NCBI GenBank assembly: GCA_037043015.1
Contig: CM073323.1
Coordinates: 27,866,758 to 27,930,757, forward strand
Source: Bryum argenteum
Taxonomy: Eukaryota > Streptophyta > Bryopsida > Bryales > Bryaceae
Length of the DNA stretch: 64,000 bases
Direction of reading: 5' to 3'
Positions 11,922 through 24,882 of the stretch are shown piece by piece (position 1 is the first letter of the stretch; the number at the start of each line of letters is the position of its first letter). The notes under the pieces were generated by a model. It was not told the origin of the DNA, ran no database searches, and saw nothing but the letters and a program-made list of their open reading frames with translations. A program made the translations under genes and the position numbers.

Positions 11922-13381
11922 GACAACGGAATGGATAAGACCATATAATCATGACTTCTTAATGATAGGCATTTCTGACACTCAAGCTTCATATGCGTGT
12001 AAGCCTTTTGTACTCAATGGGAGGGAGAGCGCTTCAATCGCATAATTATCACATACGGATGGATGGATGGATCAATGTAAGGTATGCCCGTCGGGGACCG
12101 GGCGGGGCTCGCCTCCTCGACGATGATGATGATGATGTGTGGTACCGCATGCATCATAAAAAGGGGGTGACCCCAACGCACCGGAAAAGCTGAGCCGAAA
12201 GGTGTGATGAAATCCCAGCTTCTTCTATCCCATTAATTCTTCGTTTCCAATGCTTCCATAATATCCCCTGACAATTATCTTAATTGTCACTTTGCACGCA
12301 GGCCCCCCTCGTCTCCTGAAAAGCTGAGTATCATGTCAATTTTTTTCCGGCGTTCGAGAACTGTCACCAAAAATAACCTTGCATGACACAACGCGTGGAC
12401 GTTGCCACAATCGAGAGTTTAAGGAGGGCTAAGTGCATATACCATACGTGTAGGGTAGTGGGGCATATCATTCGAATGGGCATTTTATTCACGTCAACCC
12501 CACAATGGTCTGGTGTTCTTATTTATTTGTAGGGCAGTTGTCATTGGGAGAAAATAAGTGCTTGAATTTTCAGTTGAATTTTCCTTCAAACTATTTTATT
12601 TTTTGTATGGTGAAGAGTAGAATATGAGTTATATCTCTACTATTTTTGTAGAATATTTTGAATACTGACTAATTAATTTGATTCTAAGGTGCCAAACACT
12701 TTGTGACTTCTTAGTTATTACGAACATTTACGATTCTAGACACAGTTAAATGTGACATATATTGTATTTAGTGTTACCGTACCACGTCATCAATATAAAT
12801 ATGTTGCATATGTTCACAAAGTATGTTAGTCAATATTAATCCCCGAAGATTCTTGTGTATTTTGTAGAGCTTGAAACCTCAAAACTGCGATTCTCCACCT
12901 CTATGCACCTTTGGGGTTGTGAAATAAATTATCCCCCCCCCTTTTTATATAACTTCCAACCGTAAGATCTCACATCTAAGACTATTTTTCGTTGCTTCTC
13001 CAAAAATTGACCGTTGGATGTTTACCATTTGATAGATCGAAACATCCAAAGTCTGTCTCCCAAGATTTTTTGGGAATTGTCAAGATTCTTTTTGACACTT
13101 TTGGAGGCTGCCCTTGTAAAATTGGTACTCTTTTAGACTTGGGACCCTTTTGTACTTAAGTAGTCATTTGGTTGTGAACATATTTCCCCAAAAAAATTCA
13201 AAAAAAAAAAAAAATCGAAATTTAAATTGCCCCTATTTGGCTCGCAAAACAAGAATTGTTGTAAAAGACTCAAAAATATGGTTTAGTTTGCAAATTTTAC
13301 CACATACACTTTGCACTATAGGGAGCACACATCAAAAGCATTAGGCAAAAATATTACTTTTAAGTCTCCAACCTATTTAGA
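11922..13381. other. Spacer, no recognised gene
   Basis: Contains short simple repeats (GGAT)n at ~12057-12072 and (GAT)n at ~12121-12137. No domain-bearing frame. Sequence at 12740-13150 has only short frames. Confidence 0.5.
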
Positions 13382-13621
13382 TGCTAGCGTGAATAGTGTG
13401 TTTGTTTGACCTATTCTTTGATGTATGCCCAAAGGTCATCACACAAATGGCAGGACTACAACTCCCTCTCGAGGTGAACACTATGCTGGTTCTACCATGC
13501 TACTACAATAGTGCCTTAACTAGTGATACCTAACAAGGTATCCCCCTAAAGAGCTTTGAGGTACCCAAACAACAAGGTCTAAGAACCCCCTACCATACTT
13601 TGATGGACTATGGGTGGTGAT
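13382..13621 (-). mobile_element. SINE copy 2, old and diverged
   Basis: Recognisable relative of the SINE at 41695-42054: shares CTCCCTCTCGAGG, GAGCTTTGAGGTACCCA, ACAACAAGGTC and the GGTGGTGA region with many mismatches and gaps. It ends before the tRNA-like promoter region. Confidence 0.65.
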
Positions 13622-15364
13622 TTTTATCCGTGCACATCTTAAGCTATGATTATTAACCTAAAAACACAACGTATATAAAAGTGTCAGAGATCAACCGTAC
13701 AATCTATTTATGAACTTTTATTTTTAATCATGTGAAGCAAAATTTATCTTAGTAAGCTTTATGGATCGCAAGATCATGATATACCAATTCTTTAACAAGA
13801 TTATTGACCCTCGTCAATATCACTTTGTAATGGAATTGTTGTTGATAGACCTATGGCAAAATTTAATAAATCCTAGCTAGAAAGTTGTTCACCTTCTTTA
13901 CAAAAAAAAAAATACTCTTGTATAAAAATAACCATGAAAGTTCTCAGTTGTACTTATAGCCTTGCAATGGTGAAAACTGCCCCAAAAATTACATAGAGAA
14001 AAAAATCCAAAACTAGACCCCTTGTATCACAATGAATGACATATCTTGGATTGAGCGAAAATTCTTACCACAAAGACTTTATTCAAATTGGAATCTCTTT
14101 CAATTAACAAAGTTGATATCCAAGGGTAGATGAAGGCAATATAGCTCATCAAGGACCATGAATTTTTTTGACATTTTTTGGTATGGAAACATCATTGGGA
14201 ATTTAATATCAAAAGGATATAGATCAAAAATATTCCAATAAGAAATTTATTGGAATTGATTTTAATATTATAGTTAAGATTTTTTTTTTCTTCACATGAT
14301 TGATTGGCTTAAAATGGTAAAGCATGCTCCATGTTTGAAAACATTAGACAAAAGTTACCTTCACTTAAATGCATGCCATAAACTTTTGCCTTTTGTTGAT
14401 ATCAGCGTTTTTCTAAAAAAAACTAGCAACAAAGAAGTTTTTAAATATTTGAAGTTAGTAGGCACGTATTACAAGCCCTCTATCCCACACACATCTTTAT
14501 TTAGAAATATGTATGGTTCACCGATTCCACGAAATACTCTATTGATATCGAGACATAGGTGCTCTTGAAGAACAAAATAGCAAATCACATGGAAAAAGAG
14601 AGGAGATTCCGCCAAGAAAGCTGCTTGCACACTGAGATCTGGTGTGGTATGGAGATCTTAGGAAAGTCCTAATTTCTTACCATATCGTTATTTGTTGTTT
14701 TTATATGTTCTTAGAGAACAAATTTGATATGAAGATCGAGTCTTTACAATACATTGATGAAGGATATATACAATGATCCCTAAAAGAAGCAATAACAGTT
14801 ACAAAAAAATTGAGCTTCAGCGTCATTTATTCTTTGAAAAGTAAGTGAGTCTCATCATTACACTTCACAGCAGTGTTGTCTTATCAGACAAAATTCCTAT
14901 TCATTTGTCAGACAAAATTTAGTTGAGATGTACATTTGATCCATTGAAAATGTTTTAGAAGTCTACATATCCTCGAAACTTAGACAATCCACAATCCAAA
15001 ATGATCTCTCCTTTGGCCTTAAAAAAAAAAGAAAAGGCAGTAGCAAGCTCCATTAACTCTATTAAATAGAACACAGTGCAGAAAACCAAAAGCAAACGCC
15101 ACTACTCTGATGAGATATCATCCGATCAAGGTTCAGCAAGCCTGCAATAAGCTTAAACGACAAGATTTGCGAACAATATGGCCGCGACAAAGGAAACATG
15201 AATCAATGGCTGTGCTTTCTTTAAAAGGATCGTTCATCTTCTCTGTACAGATATCTACATATTAACCGATCATAATCCACAATGGTCTCTCCTCCTGCCT
15301 CAAAAAAAAAGAGGTGTCGAGCTCCAGTAGCTATATGAATAAAGTTTCTAACGAAGATCGAGAA
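13622..15364. other. AT-rich spacer, no recognised gene
   Basis: Short frames only (for example 14296-14568 on plus) with no recognised domain. The stretch near 15240-15320 may be the 3' flank of the small minus-strand frame that follows. Confidence 0.45.
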
Positions 15365-15769
15365 CTATTGATCACATTGCCAAAGGAAATTGGCGTAACT
15401 GGCCAGCACGTCGGTAGAGGCGTGATCGAGAGCCTCCTGCAGCAACTCCTCATCAGAAAGCGACTTCCACGCAGAGAACGCAGACGATTCATGCGATTCG
15501 TCCTGCATTGCCGCATGAAATATGGACTGATGCACCAAGCGAACATTAGCGCCTCGATGGACTAGACACGATGCCGTTGTCACTTGTGACACTAATTCCT
15601 CCTCTTCGTAGACAGGACGGCACCCTCTTCCACTGCACTCCACTCGCCCTACCTCCGCATCCGTCTCAAAGCTCCTCTCCAACACCCCGTCGCGGCGACT
15701 CCTCTCCAGTATCCCGGCGCGATGCGACGGCATCTTCATCGCCATAGCCACCAACCTCGTCACCGCCAT
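15365..15769 (-). CDS. Small hypothetical protein, TPR-like C-terminus
   Basis: A 134-residue frame from the ATG at 15769 (an upstream in-frame ATG lies at 15793). It is clearly more GC-rich than its surroundings, which supports a real or formerly real gene. The end, SDEELLQEALDHASTDVLASYANFLWQ, resembles the helix pattern of plant TPR-like proteins in which a DVLASYA-FLW type segment recurs; only this one unit is present. The N-terminal half has no recognised domain. It could be a fragment of a larger gene. The upstream region is a minisatellite, so a normal promoter is not obvious. Confidence 0.35.
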   Translation of the reverse strand: MAVTRLVAMAMKMPSHRAGILERSRRDGVLERSFETDAEVGRVECSGRGCRPVYEEEELVSQVTTASCLVHRGANVRLVHQSIFHAAMQDESHESSAFSAWKSLSDEELLQEALDHASTDVLASYANFLWQCDQ

Positions 15770-15784
15770 TGCAACCCTGGATCC

Positions 15785-15905
15785 CTCAATCAATCAAGCA
15801 ATCAATCGAGCAATCAATCGAGCAGTCGAGCTATCGAGCAATCAACCGAGCAATCAACCGAGCAATCAATCGAGCAGTCGAGCTATCGAGCAATCGGGCA
15901 ATTTG
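15785..15905. repeat. Minisatellite of CAATCAATCGAG-type units
   Basis: About ten imperfect 10-12 bp units (CAATCAATCGAG, CAATCAACCGAG, CAGTCGAGCTATCGAG) in a row, with a higher-order duplication of roughly 60 bp. Confidence 0.85.
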
Positions 15906-16739
15906 GTGTTGAGAATACGGAGGGGGGTTCACTAGTAAGTAGTTGGTTAGTTAACCAAGTGGCGGGGAGTTCTGGGGAGGAGTCAGCATCTCGAATCGGG
16001 GCAGCCAATGGGTGTGGTTGGATTTATCTAGTGGATGCGGGATGCACATGGAGCCCATCCGAGCTGGCGGTTGGTGGCCCACGTGGATGTGTCCACGTGT
16101 TGCGTCACTTGCGGGTGAGTGGTTGCTCCTGGTCCTTGTTTGATTGTTCGGCATGGGCCAGCCCTGGCCCACCCTTGAGCATTGAATTCTGGTACCGGTA
16201 CTTCATCCACATAAATTGTTTTGTAATTTTGTATTTTCCAATTAAATAATTAATTTATTGTTTTTGAGACAGCCAGGGTCCAAGAGTCATGACCAAGAAA
16301 ATCAAAATATTGTTCATGGTCAAAAGAGTCGTGATCATGAAAAATCAAGAATTGGAATTTTATGCGACTTGGTTACTCTTTGTAATATGAAGTGGATTTA
16401 AACCATAAAATTTAAGTTTCATTTTCTATTTCGGTTTACCCTCCTCGTTCTCAACCCTTAGAGGCGCCGAATTTCGAAAAAAAATTAAAGGTAGAAACTT
16501 TGAAGAGCCTTAACTTCTCCATCTACAGTCCAAATCACTTGGGTTGAGTTCCGAATTGACTTTACTTTTGTGCGGCACGAAATTGAGACCCATACAATGA
16601 AGTATGAATAAATGACATGCATTTTAGTGAAGGCCACTCTTGTTTTGGGTTTTTCAGATATAAGGCATGTAAAGGAATTATGAGAGTTCATATTTTTTTG
16701 TTTTTATGAGGTTTTTCTACGGAGTATGCTCTTAAGATC
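15906..16739. other. Spacer, no recognised gene
   Basis: GC-moderate to 16200, then AT-rich. An open plus frame continues through the minisatellite to 16249 but reads as low-complexity chance coding. Confidence 0.45.
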
Positions 16740-17022
16740 AAGGATAATAAGATAGATAGATAGAAGATAGGAACTCCGGTCCCTTTCTAAGGAGCCGGCG
16801 TGAATGCAGTGTACATTTGTAATGCTAATATCCCAATGGCCACCGGACAAGGGGAAATTGTAACAATACTATTTCCCTCTCGAGACAGTGGACACTATAA
16901 CTACGCTAGTTTCTAGCCTAGTTGCTAGTGCCTTGAAGATACTTGACATAGTATCCCCCCAAAGGATTTTGAGGTACCCATACAACAAGGTCCAAGGACC
17001 TCAACAATAATTGGGTGGACTA

Positions 17023-17598
17023 CCGTAGTAGGAAGGCAGGGTCGGCACTTTTGTGTCGAATAATTAATTAAAGTTCAAAAAATAGGGGTCGGCACATTCA
17101 AAAACAATTCTTGGAAATTCGGCTTCTAAAAGCCACTGTTTATTTTCTTCCGGCGGATGTTCATGAAGTGATAATAGTAATAAATCTCCTTGCTATTTCA
17201 CTTAAGAAAAGTCACATGTGGGTGCATGCATTACTTTAAGCAATTCATAAAGCTCAATCCTTCCGACATGCCCGATTTCCGACATTTGATTGAGCTTTTT
17301 ATATATGGAATTGAGCTTTTTATATATGGAATTGAGCTTTTTATATATGGAATTGAGCTTTTTATATATGAAATTTCGACATGCCCACTCACGAGTCACA
17401 AAGATGATAGTACCCTCCTTAATTGGGGGCAATTTAATTTTAGTGTAAATTTTGTCTTGATTGTCATTCTTTCATTTATTTTCGGCTTTTTGTTGCCTTA
17501 ATTTTTGTTGATTCCGACAAAATACCTAGATAATTTATTTATTTTTTCAACAATTTTTTAGCGAATTATTTTTTGCCGACCCTGCCTTCCTACTACGG
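17023..17598. mobile_element. 576-bp TIR element inserted into the SINE at TA
   Basis: Perfect terminal inverted repeats of 25 bp beginning CCGTAGTAGGAAGGCA. The empty site is visible in the other SINE copy, which reads GACTATAGTGG, while here the sequence is GACTA, element, TATAGTGG: a TA duplication (17021-17022 and 17599-17600). No transposase is encoded; the interior is AT-rich with a 21-bp tandem repeat. TA duplication suggests the Tc1/mariner superfamily, but the TIR does not look like the usual Stowaway end. Confidence 0.85.
17288..17372. repeat. 21-bp tandem repeat inside the TIR element, four copies
   Basis: Four near-identical copies of ATTGAGCTTTTTATATATGGA in direct tandem; the last unit changes to GAAATTT. 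Confidence 0.9.
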
Positions 17599-17705
17599 TA
17601 TAGTGGTGAGCACCACGCCGACATGGGGAATAGGACCCACGACCTCCCCGTTGGGAGCCATGAGCCCCAACCACCAAGCCAAGGCTTATAGTGCCTTAAG
17701 GATAA

Positions 17706-20082
17706 CAACTTTCTAGTTGAAAGATTTTTTATCCAAATATTTTTGGTATTGGATATGCAATGGTATTTCTATGATGAAAGAAGTGAAAAAATTGATGAGT
17801 TTTAAGGAGCTATATCTCCTTCATCCACCAATGGATTTTGATTTTCTTTTTGGAAATGGATTCCAATTGAAGTGTACTTTTGGTCGTAGAAACCTTGACC
17901 TAGTCAAAGGTCTTTCAAAGATAAGTCAAGAATTCGTGAGAAAGGAGTGTAGCTTTGAAGTTTTTTTTTTTTTTTTTTTTTTTTTTTTCCTTTGTACAAA
18001 ATTTTGGCAGTTTTCATAGATGCGAGGCTTTTGTTTGAGCCAAGGGTATTGGTTGTCACGTATTCAAGTTTTTAGGGTATACATTTCAAAATTAAAAGGC
18101 CAAGGATTTGCATATGCAAAATGGTGAAGACTCAAAAGTACAATTTATTGATGTAGAATCTTCACCGAAAAAGGTGGTGTGAATATTTTACAACTTAATA
18201 ATACTATAAATTGTAGGTCTCTTAAGAAACACAATTCATTTGTTCTTATGGTAATTTGAACCAGTGTAATCATCGTTCCAACAAAAACTTGTTTATTTTA
18301 AGTAATACACGACATAATAAAATATATAATCTGCAATCAAGTGGATGCTTATTTCTCAAGTGCTCAAATGGCACCTAACAACATCGTTATTAGTGATAAG
18401 ATTTCAAATTTTTTACCAAAATAGAAAGTTAGACTCAAGATGAAAATTTTCTTTCTTAGAGTAATACCAAACTCATGATATTTATTGGTATAGAAGATGA
18501 ATCGAATCTTTTTTTTAAGTGCAAGTTTTTATTCTGTAACTTTGGTAATCCAATTGAATTGGTCACTCATAGAAAATGTTTATCAAAGAAAAAAGACTAC
18601 CCCCAAGAGTATTTGTTACTGTGAATCAAATTTGACCAAGTCCAAGTGTTGTATGAATTCTTCGACCTCCAATAAGTTAGGTCTTCGACAAGCACAGGTA
18701 TTTGTCATTGAAGAAAGGAGTATCGGGAGCAATGGCTTTGCATCCCGATTCTCGTGTGATCGGGACCAATGTGGCGTATCTCTGATTCTCTGCATCAATC
18801 GCTGCTGGAAGAAATTTTCCGTTCGTTTTTTGGAGCTTTACAACGCCAGGTGAGTTTTCTCCCACAAATTGGTACGGGATCGCCATTCCCAGCCCCGGAT
18901 CTTATGGCCATTACCACATCGTAGTGTTATTGCTGCTGCTCGACCTGATTTTTCGTAAACAGCGTTCGATTTGCTCTGGCGATGGTTTACGGTTCGGTTA
19001 GGGTTTTGCGTTTGCAAATGTCGATAAAGCAACTGTCTGAATGCATTTGTTGTCTGAGAATGCAATATAATCAATCTGCAATATACATTGTATCAATCTG
19101 TTCGTCTTTGGTTTAGACCCGGCATACTATTCGGTTACGAGGTGCAACATTTGAAGAGCATGTCGAAAAGTCTGAGTCTATTGTAAGGTTGCACTCATGG
19201 AAGACATTCAGCGAATGTATTTGTTTTTTGGATCTTTTGAAAGTCGAATACTTGATGTTGCAATTCTTGACAAGTTCAGGGGCAAGCCAACGAGACGCTT
19301 GGATGCACCGAGCATTGTGTTTAAAAGGGCAGAGTGTGGGAGTGATTGGTGAAACCCTTGATTTTGCATAAGGTAGTTCGAACTTCTCTTCTGATTGAAC
19401 TTTATATAAGGCTGTACATGATTATTAATTAAGATTCACTAAATTCCTCAAGATATGCGCAATCTACGTTACGTTTTTCAGGAACTTCTTAAGCGGTTAT
19501 TTATCAGAGGAATCTAGAGTCTGTAAGGCAAGAATTGGAGAGCCAGTGGAGCTCTGATTATCTGCGACACAAATGTGTTCATTGTGCCGGTTGTGGAAGT
19601 TAAACTGAAGCTAAAGATGTGATCGCTGTGTGAACTACATAGCAAGCATTGGTTAGACTTGCAACTATACTTATCTTGAATAGTTGGAGAACGTGTAATT
19701 TCATGTAAACCTCGTAAGGAGAATGTGAACATACTTCACGAAAATTTGGCCGATGTTGCTTCAGTCGCGTCTGGCCTCTTCACAATTGTCATTTTCAATT
19801 TATATCATTGAGTTTCAAGATTCCTGGATGTTCAAGATGCTTGAAATGAAATTTCGTGTTTCTAACAGTGCGTCGCAAACTTAACTTTTCTCATCTGAGT
19901 CATTCAGTTTGTGACCAACACAAATATTCGTAGTGGTGAAAATAGAAGCAGTTTTGGCGTTACAATGTGATTCGAGATTCTCGTAAGATCTTGGGGCTAC
20001 ACTAGGATTTTTTGAGGTAACAAGTTTCTTCCTTCTTACCTTGAAGGTTATTTGTACCTGTAAGCGCCTCAGTCCGACAACT
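17706..20082 (+). other. Region upstream of the cofactor E gene, likely containing its 5' UTR and leader intron
   Basis: 17706-18600 is AT-rich with a run of ~30 T near 17959-17989. From ~18600 composition becomes more gene-like. A good donor (CCAG/GTGAGT) lies at ~18850, and an acceptor-like CCTCAG at ~20071 sits 12 bp before the start codon, so a long 5' UTR intron is plausible. An open stretch at 19189-19371 has no recognised domain. None of this is proven without transcripts. Confidence 0.4.
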
Positions 20083-23000
20083 ATGAAGGATGAAACCGAG
20101 TTTGGCGTGGGTCAGCGAGTGTGCATGATCAATGCGGGGAAGGGACCTCAGATCGGCACAGTTAAATATGTGGGACCAGTGCAAGGCCATGAAGGTACAT
20201 GGGTAGGAGTGGAATGGGACTCTGCTGAAGGCCGGCATGATGGAACTGTAAATGGAGTGCGCTACTTTGAGACCAAACTTGCTAATTCGGGTTCTCTTGT
20301 GCGGCCACGGAACTTGAGCACCGGGGTTACCTTGCTCGAAGCTCTGTCTTTGCGATATAAGACTGCCGCAGCTCCTGAACAACAAGGTGCTTCCATTCTT
20401 TTGCATCTAATTCTGTAATAGATAGGGTGGACCTATCAACCAGATCAATTTGTTATTGCAAGAAATCCTCTTAAAGGCCGTGACAAAATCAACTGCATAC
20501 GCTGGCTTGCGTTCAGTTTCTCTGGCTGCCGGATAAGACGGCTGCTTTCTTAAGGACACTGAGTATTTCTCCGGGAGCTTATTGAAGTGCAATATTTCGG
20601 ACATGTGCAGATGACATGTATGTGATGTCTGTACGTCAACAACGAGTCTCCGTCGAGCTCGTTGGGAAGGAGCAGGTTGAGGAGCGGCAGAGACATCTTG
20701 AGATCCTCAAAGTTGCGACTCTCATATATGGAATGGTGTGCTCTGCTGGACCGCAGGGACAGCTCAAAGCTGCCTGTCCTAGTACACTTCTCACCATCTG
20801 CCTTATCGCTACCATGACTACTATTTCGTGGCTTGTTTGGATAATTTGTCACTGTCGAAACAGAGAAAGCTTCTTCATGATGTCTTACACGATGTTACTT
20901 AATTTTCTTCGAATCATTCAGTGTTTAGCCTGAGGCTACTACTAAGTTAGGTCTCTTCGAATGTGCAGACATCCATGACCTGGACCTTACTGGCAACCTT
21001 CTGCCTGATTGGCATGTGAGTATTTACTTTCCAACTTTTTTGCACTTTACAAACGACTCTTCTTCCTCGTGTGAAAGATGGAAGATAATTGATAACATGG
21101 CCACAAAATCTGAGACTTATTGTGAAGCTCTCTGCAGGAGGTTGCTCGTATCTGTGAGGAACTACCGAAGTTGCGAATGCTAGACCTCAGCAGCAGCCGT
21201 ATAGCTCACCATCCCGTGGACCTTTCGCCCGCACTCTCAAATTTGACTACACTCATCCTTAATAATTGCGCCTTGAAATGGAGGCAGGTATGTTGATGTT
21301 CTGTTTGATGGAGTATCTTTTACTATCTAGAGTTTCTAGTGTTGCGCAACTTGCTGAGCAAGCTGTTTGAATCCAATATGATGTGTTAAGATATTTAGAA
21401 AGTTTCTTCACTGACTGTATGAAGTGATGGAAACCTGTTCTTGCGCAGGTGGATGGACTGAAAACATCCCTCTCCCACATTCAGGAGCTCTCTCTCTGTC
21501 GTAATGATATGCAGACAATTGAGGTAGTTTGCTTACGACTTCTACTGAATGTGCAATTTGACTTCACTTGTTCCATTTGCAGCTCTGGTAGACTATTTTA
21601 CAGCATTTATGACCTGAAGTGTGGTTCGGTAGGTTCAATCAGAAACGTCTAAGCCAGACGAGCTTTTCGTTGACGGCTTTGAGTCACTTCGGTTGTTGAA
21701 TCTGGATGAGAACCAGTTTGAAAGCTGGGAAGAGCTCCTAAAACTCTCTCGATTGAAAAGGTGCATATTTTTGTCATGCTTGTGTTCCTGTGGTTACAGG
21801 GGTTTCTGGCATGTTGTGTTCTTATGATTTGAACATCCGTATTTGACTTTCTTATTTCGCAGCTTGGAGCAGTTATACGTGAACGGGAACAAGCTCCGAC
21901 AGATATCTTATCCTGATTCATCAAGTAAAAGTGATAAAGGATCGAATGAAGGAGATCGGGTCCTGATGCCTTTTCCAAACTTGCGCTGCCTTCTTCTCGG
22001 TGTGTTTGTATACCTGATCATCTGAACAACCTGCTCGTTCAAGTCATATTGCAGAGTTTTTTGACTTAAAAAGTCAGAGGATATATGATGTTTCGTGTTT
22101 GATATTCTTTGGATGGCACAAATTGCAGGTCGAAATCAAATATCGGACTGGCCCTCAATAGACGCTCTCGATCAGTTTCCATCCCTCCAGGTTTCTGCCA
22201 ATCAACCGACATTTATCTTATCCTGAAACATGTATTTGCCCTTTCGATCACCATTTCCTCTGTCGTTTGGAAGTTCCAAGGTGCTTCTACTTTTCGAAGT
22301 GATCTCTTACCGTAGTCGCTAACCATTCTTACATATCAATTGGGTGCATATATCCAGTTTCGAGAAGTATCAACATCAATCTTTTACTGTAGTAACATAT
22401 TTTGTTTACAGTAAGCATGAATATATTCATTCAGCTCATGCGTTGACTGCTATATACTAATGTACAGTTGAGGCGTGAGTTTTAGTTACCTTCTACTTAG
22501 AAGAACTTGTTTACAAGGTCATTATCTTATGTTTTGTAGCATGTGGGTCTCAAATATCTTTCTGCTTTGAAGAGTTTGTTAAAAAAGTTCTCGTCTCGTG
22601 TCTGCTTTAGGAGGTTCGTTTATCAGATAATCCAATTACGGACACGGGGTTGGCAGCGCGCTTTATGATAGTGGCTCGTATTGGAAAGCTAACCAGCTTA
22701 AATGGCAGCCAGGTATCCGCTTGTTTCCATCTCAAATAAGTGCTCGGGTAGCAAGTACTTTCACGAATTTGTGTGACTTGTAAATATTAGCTGATCCGTG
22801 AGGATGTTGAACTTAGTGTTCATGGGACCTGCTTTTGGGGCGTATAGTGAAGAACGTCTTTACAGATTCCTGGCTTTCTTGAAGCTGGTAACAGATTAGT
22901 CGTCTAACAGACATATGGTTTGGCCATTCTGTAGGTGAAACCAAGAGAGAGGCGAGATTCTGAAATAAGGTACGAAATTGTGAGTCTTTAGGATGTTTTG

Positions 23001-24411
23001 AGTTGTATTACTGGTTTATTGGGATGGCGAAATCTATATAGGTTTCTAGGTCGCTGTCTAAAACTTTGAAGAAAATATGGAGGAAAAGTACCAAGTATAT
23101 ACCATGGTAACTCTTGGAGGAAGTTGAAAATCTCTTATCGTGCGTTGGAGGACTTGTGGCTCGATGATGTCAACGTTGTTATGTGTACCAACCATCCTTT
23201 AACTTAACTTCGTCCTCTTGTATGTGTGCTTGTTTTTTGAAACAGATATGTACGACAGTTGCTTACCAATATGCAGATGACCACTGTTGGTGACATTCTC
23301 AAGTCTTATCCCCGGTAAAGTTGTTGCTTCTATGTTTTGCTTGCTCCTGCGACTATCGTTTCTAACCAACTCCTGGAAGAGTTTTCTTTCGTTACAAGGT
23401 TAGTAACAAGTTAGCTTGGTCTTGTACAGGTTTGAGCAATTAAGAGTGTTGCATGATATCCCATTGGACCTGCAGAGAGGAGGATCAATTGGAGCTACAC
23501 AGAAGATGTCCAGTTCCTTGCTATGTAAGCACCTCCTTTACAGTGTCATGAACTTGCAATATTTGATCGTTCCTTTGGCAGTGATGACAAGTCTCGTCAA
23601 GGACTGTATACAGTATACGGTGCCGTTGCATTGCCCTGTTTTTAGCTTGTTAAATATCGTCGAGCAAAATCTCTGGTACTCTGCTTGATTAACATGCGTA
23701 CTTTAATCAGGAAGAAATGGATGTATATAACGGAGGTTTCGATCTGTACAGTCCTATTTGGGAAGCTTGAACATTTTGTGTGACCAAGTTCTTGCATAAA
23801 GCGTAGATGTTTTCTGTATACTTTTCCATTTTCTAATCGGGACGTTCGATAATCAGCTGTGAGCCTCGAGTGTGTTGCTGCTTCCGTTGGAGAAAAAGCT
23901 TCAGTTGTGAAAAAGCTTCCGAGCTCAACCACGGTAAGACTCATCTCTGCTCAAGCTTTTCTTCTTTTTGCATGACCTTATTCGCAGGTCATGGAATTGA
24001 CCTCACCACACTGGACTATGATACACTTGCTTCAACGGAGAATTGCTAATACACGAGGTCCTCATGTCGAACTACTTCGAGATTCAGGTTGGAAGGTTGA
24101 AGATTGTGTGCGAATCTGTTTTCAAGCTTAAGATATTATCTCAGCGCCTATATTACAGAGATCCGGTAACGTCTCATTTCTATATATTTCACTACTGCTT
24201 TTACTAATTTGATTTTTACTGCACCAGAATGTGATTGGTATTGTAGTTATGGTCAAGCATAGGTAGCCACCATCCCCTATTTTGATTGGGGAATTTGTAT
24301 GTGGTACAGGAGTCACCTCTTCCTATTGCTTTGGACAATGACATGGAGACGCTGGTAGACATTGGAGTTACACCGAATGCTTCTATACTGGTGGACGAAG
24401 TGGAAGGTTAA
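20083..24411 (+). CDS. TBCE: Tubulin-folding cofactor E, 15 exons
   Basis: Cytoplasmic chaperone that with cofactors C and D assembles alpha/beta-tubulin. Predicted exons: 20083-20386, 20611-20781, 20969-21015, 21138-21287, 21449-21523, 21633-21760, 21863-21999, 22129-22190, 22611-22712, 22935-22969, 23246-23314, 23431-23525, 23857-23933, 24088-24165, 24310-24411. All introns have GT...AG ends and phases agree, giving 543 residues, close to other plant proteins. Domains in order: CAP-Gly (residues ~5-75, with VGPVQGHEGTWVGVEWD and GRHDGTVNGVRYF), leucine-rich repeats (~150-360, e.g. DLDLTGNLLPDW, LRMLDLSSSR, LRLLNLDENQ, LEQLYVNGNKL), then a ubiquitin-like domain at the end (VKKLPSSTTVGRLKIVCESVF to ASILVDE). 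Start chosen at the ATG just before the CAP-Gly domain. Stop TAA at 24409. No damage seen; appears functional. Confidence 0.93.
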
Positions 24412-24824
24412 TAATTCAAGCGCTTGTGTAGATTTTCTTTGTCTGCGAAGTATTTTGAATCGGGCCCGTATCAGAATGTAATATTTTCAGTCTAGTGAGT
24501 TGATACTGGAAGTGCTTTGCGGGACAGATGAAGCTTTAGCACGGCCTGCACTGAGTGCGGATCAACGCTTGGCAATTTTCTCTAGTTTTGTAAAGCGCAA
24601 CAATCCGAGTTAAAACAGTATGAAACCTTGTCCTTGCGCTCTCCGTTAAGGTTATTGCAACAATGAGTTTTTCGTCGTCCAGTGAAGACCTTAACTCAAA
24701 ACATAACATTACAAACCCCATTCCTTGAAAGATGTGTGTTTGTGTCCTACAGTTTGTGTTACACCCCTGGAGTACGTTGTTATCAGTTGTCAAGTATTAT
24801 GGATGTTTTGTCCAGGGTCCTGTA

Positions 24825-24882
24825 TATCACCACTCGAAAAACCACTGTGCTCCCGGTAATTGAAGGCGGATTTCAAACGATG
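24825..24882 (+). repeat. Dispersed repeat, block A copy 1
   Basis: TATCACCACTCG...TTTCAAACGAT matches 42129-42197 with few changes; the second copy has a short internal duplication of AAAAAACCACT. Confidence 0.8.

Larger units (their letters stand above)
16748..17697 (-). mobile_element. SINE copy 3, full length but split by a TIR element
   Basis: Minus-strand SINE: 5' tRNA-like head at 17697-17599, remainder at 17022-16748, ending in a (TCTA)n-type tail. An 8-bp target-site duplication AAGGATAA flanks it (16740-16747 and 17698-17705). Removing the nested element (17023-17598) and one TA gives a body of about 372 bp that lines up with the copy at 41695-42054. The head has A-box-like TTGGCTTGGTGG and B-box-like GGGTCCTATTCCC, as in tRNA-derived pol III promoters. 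Confidence 0.85.
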
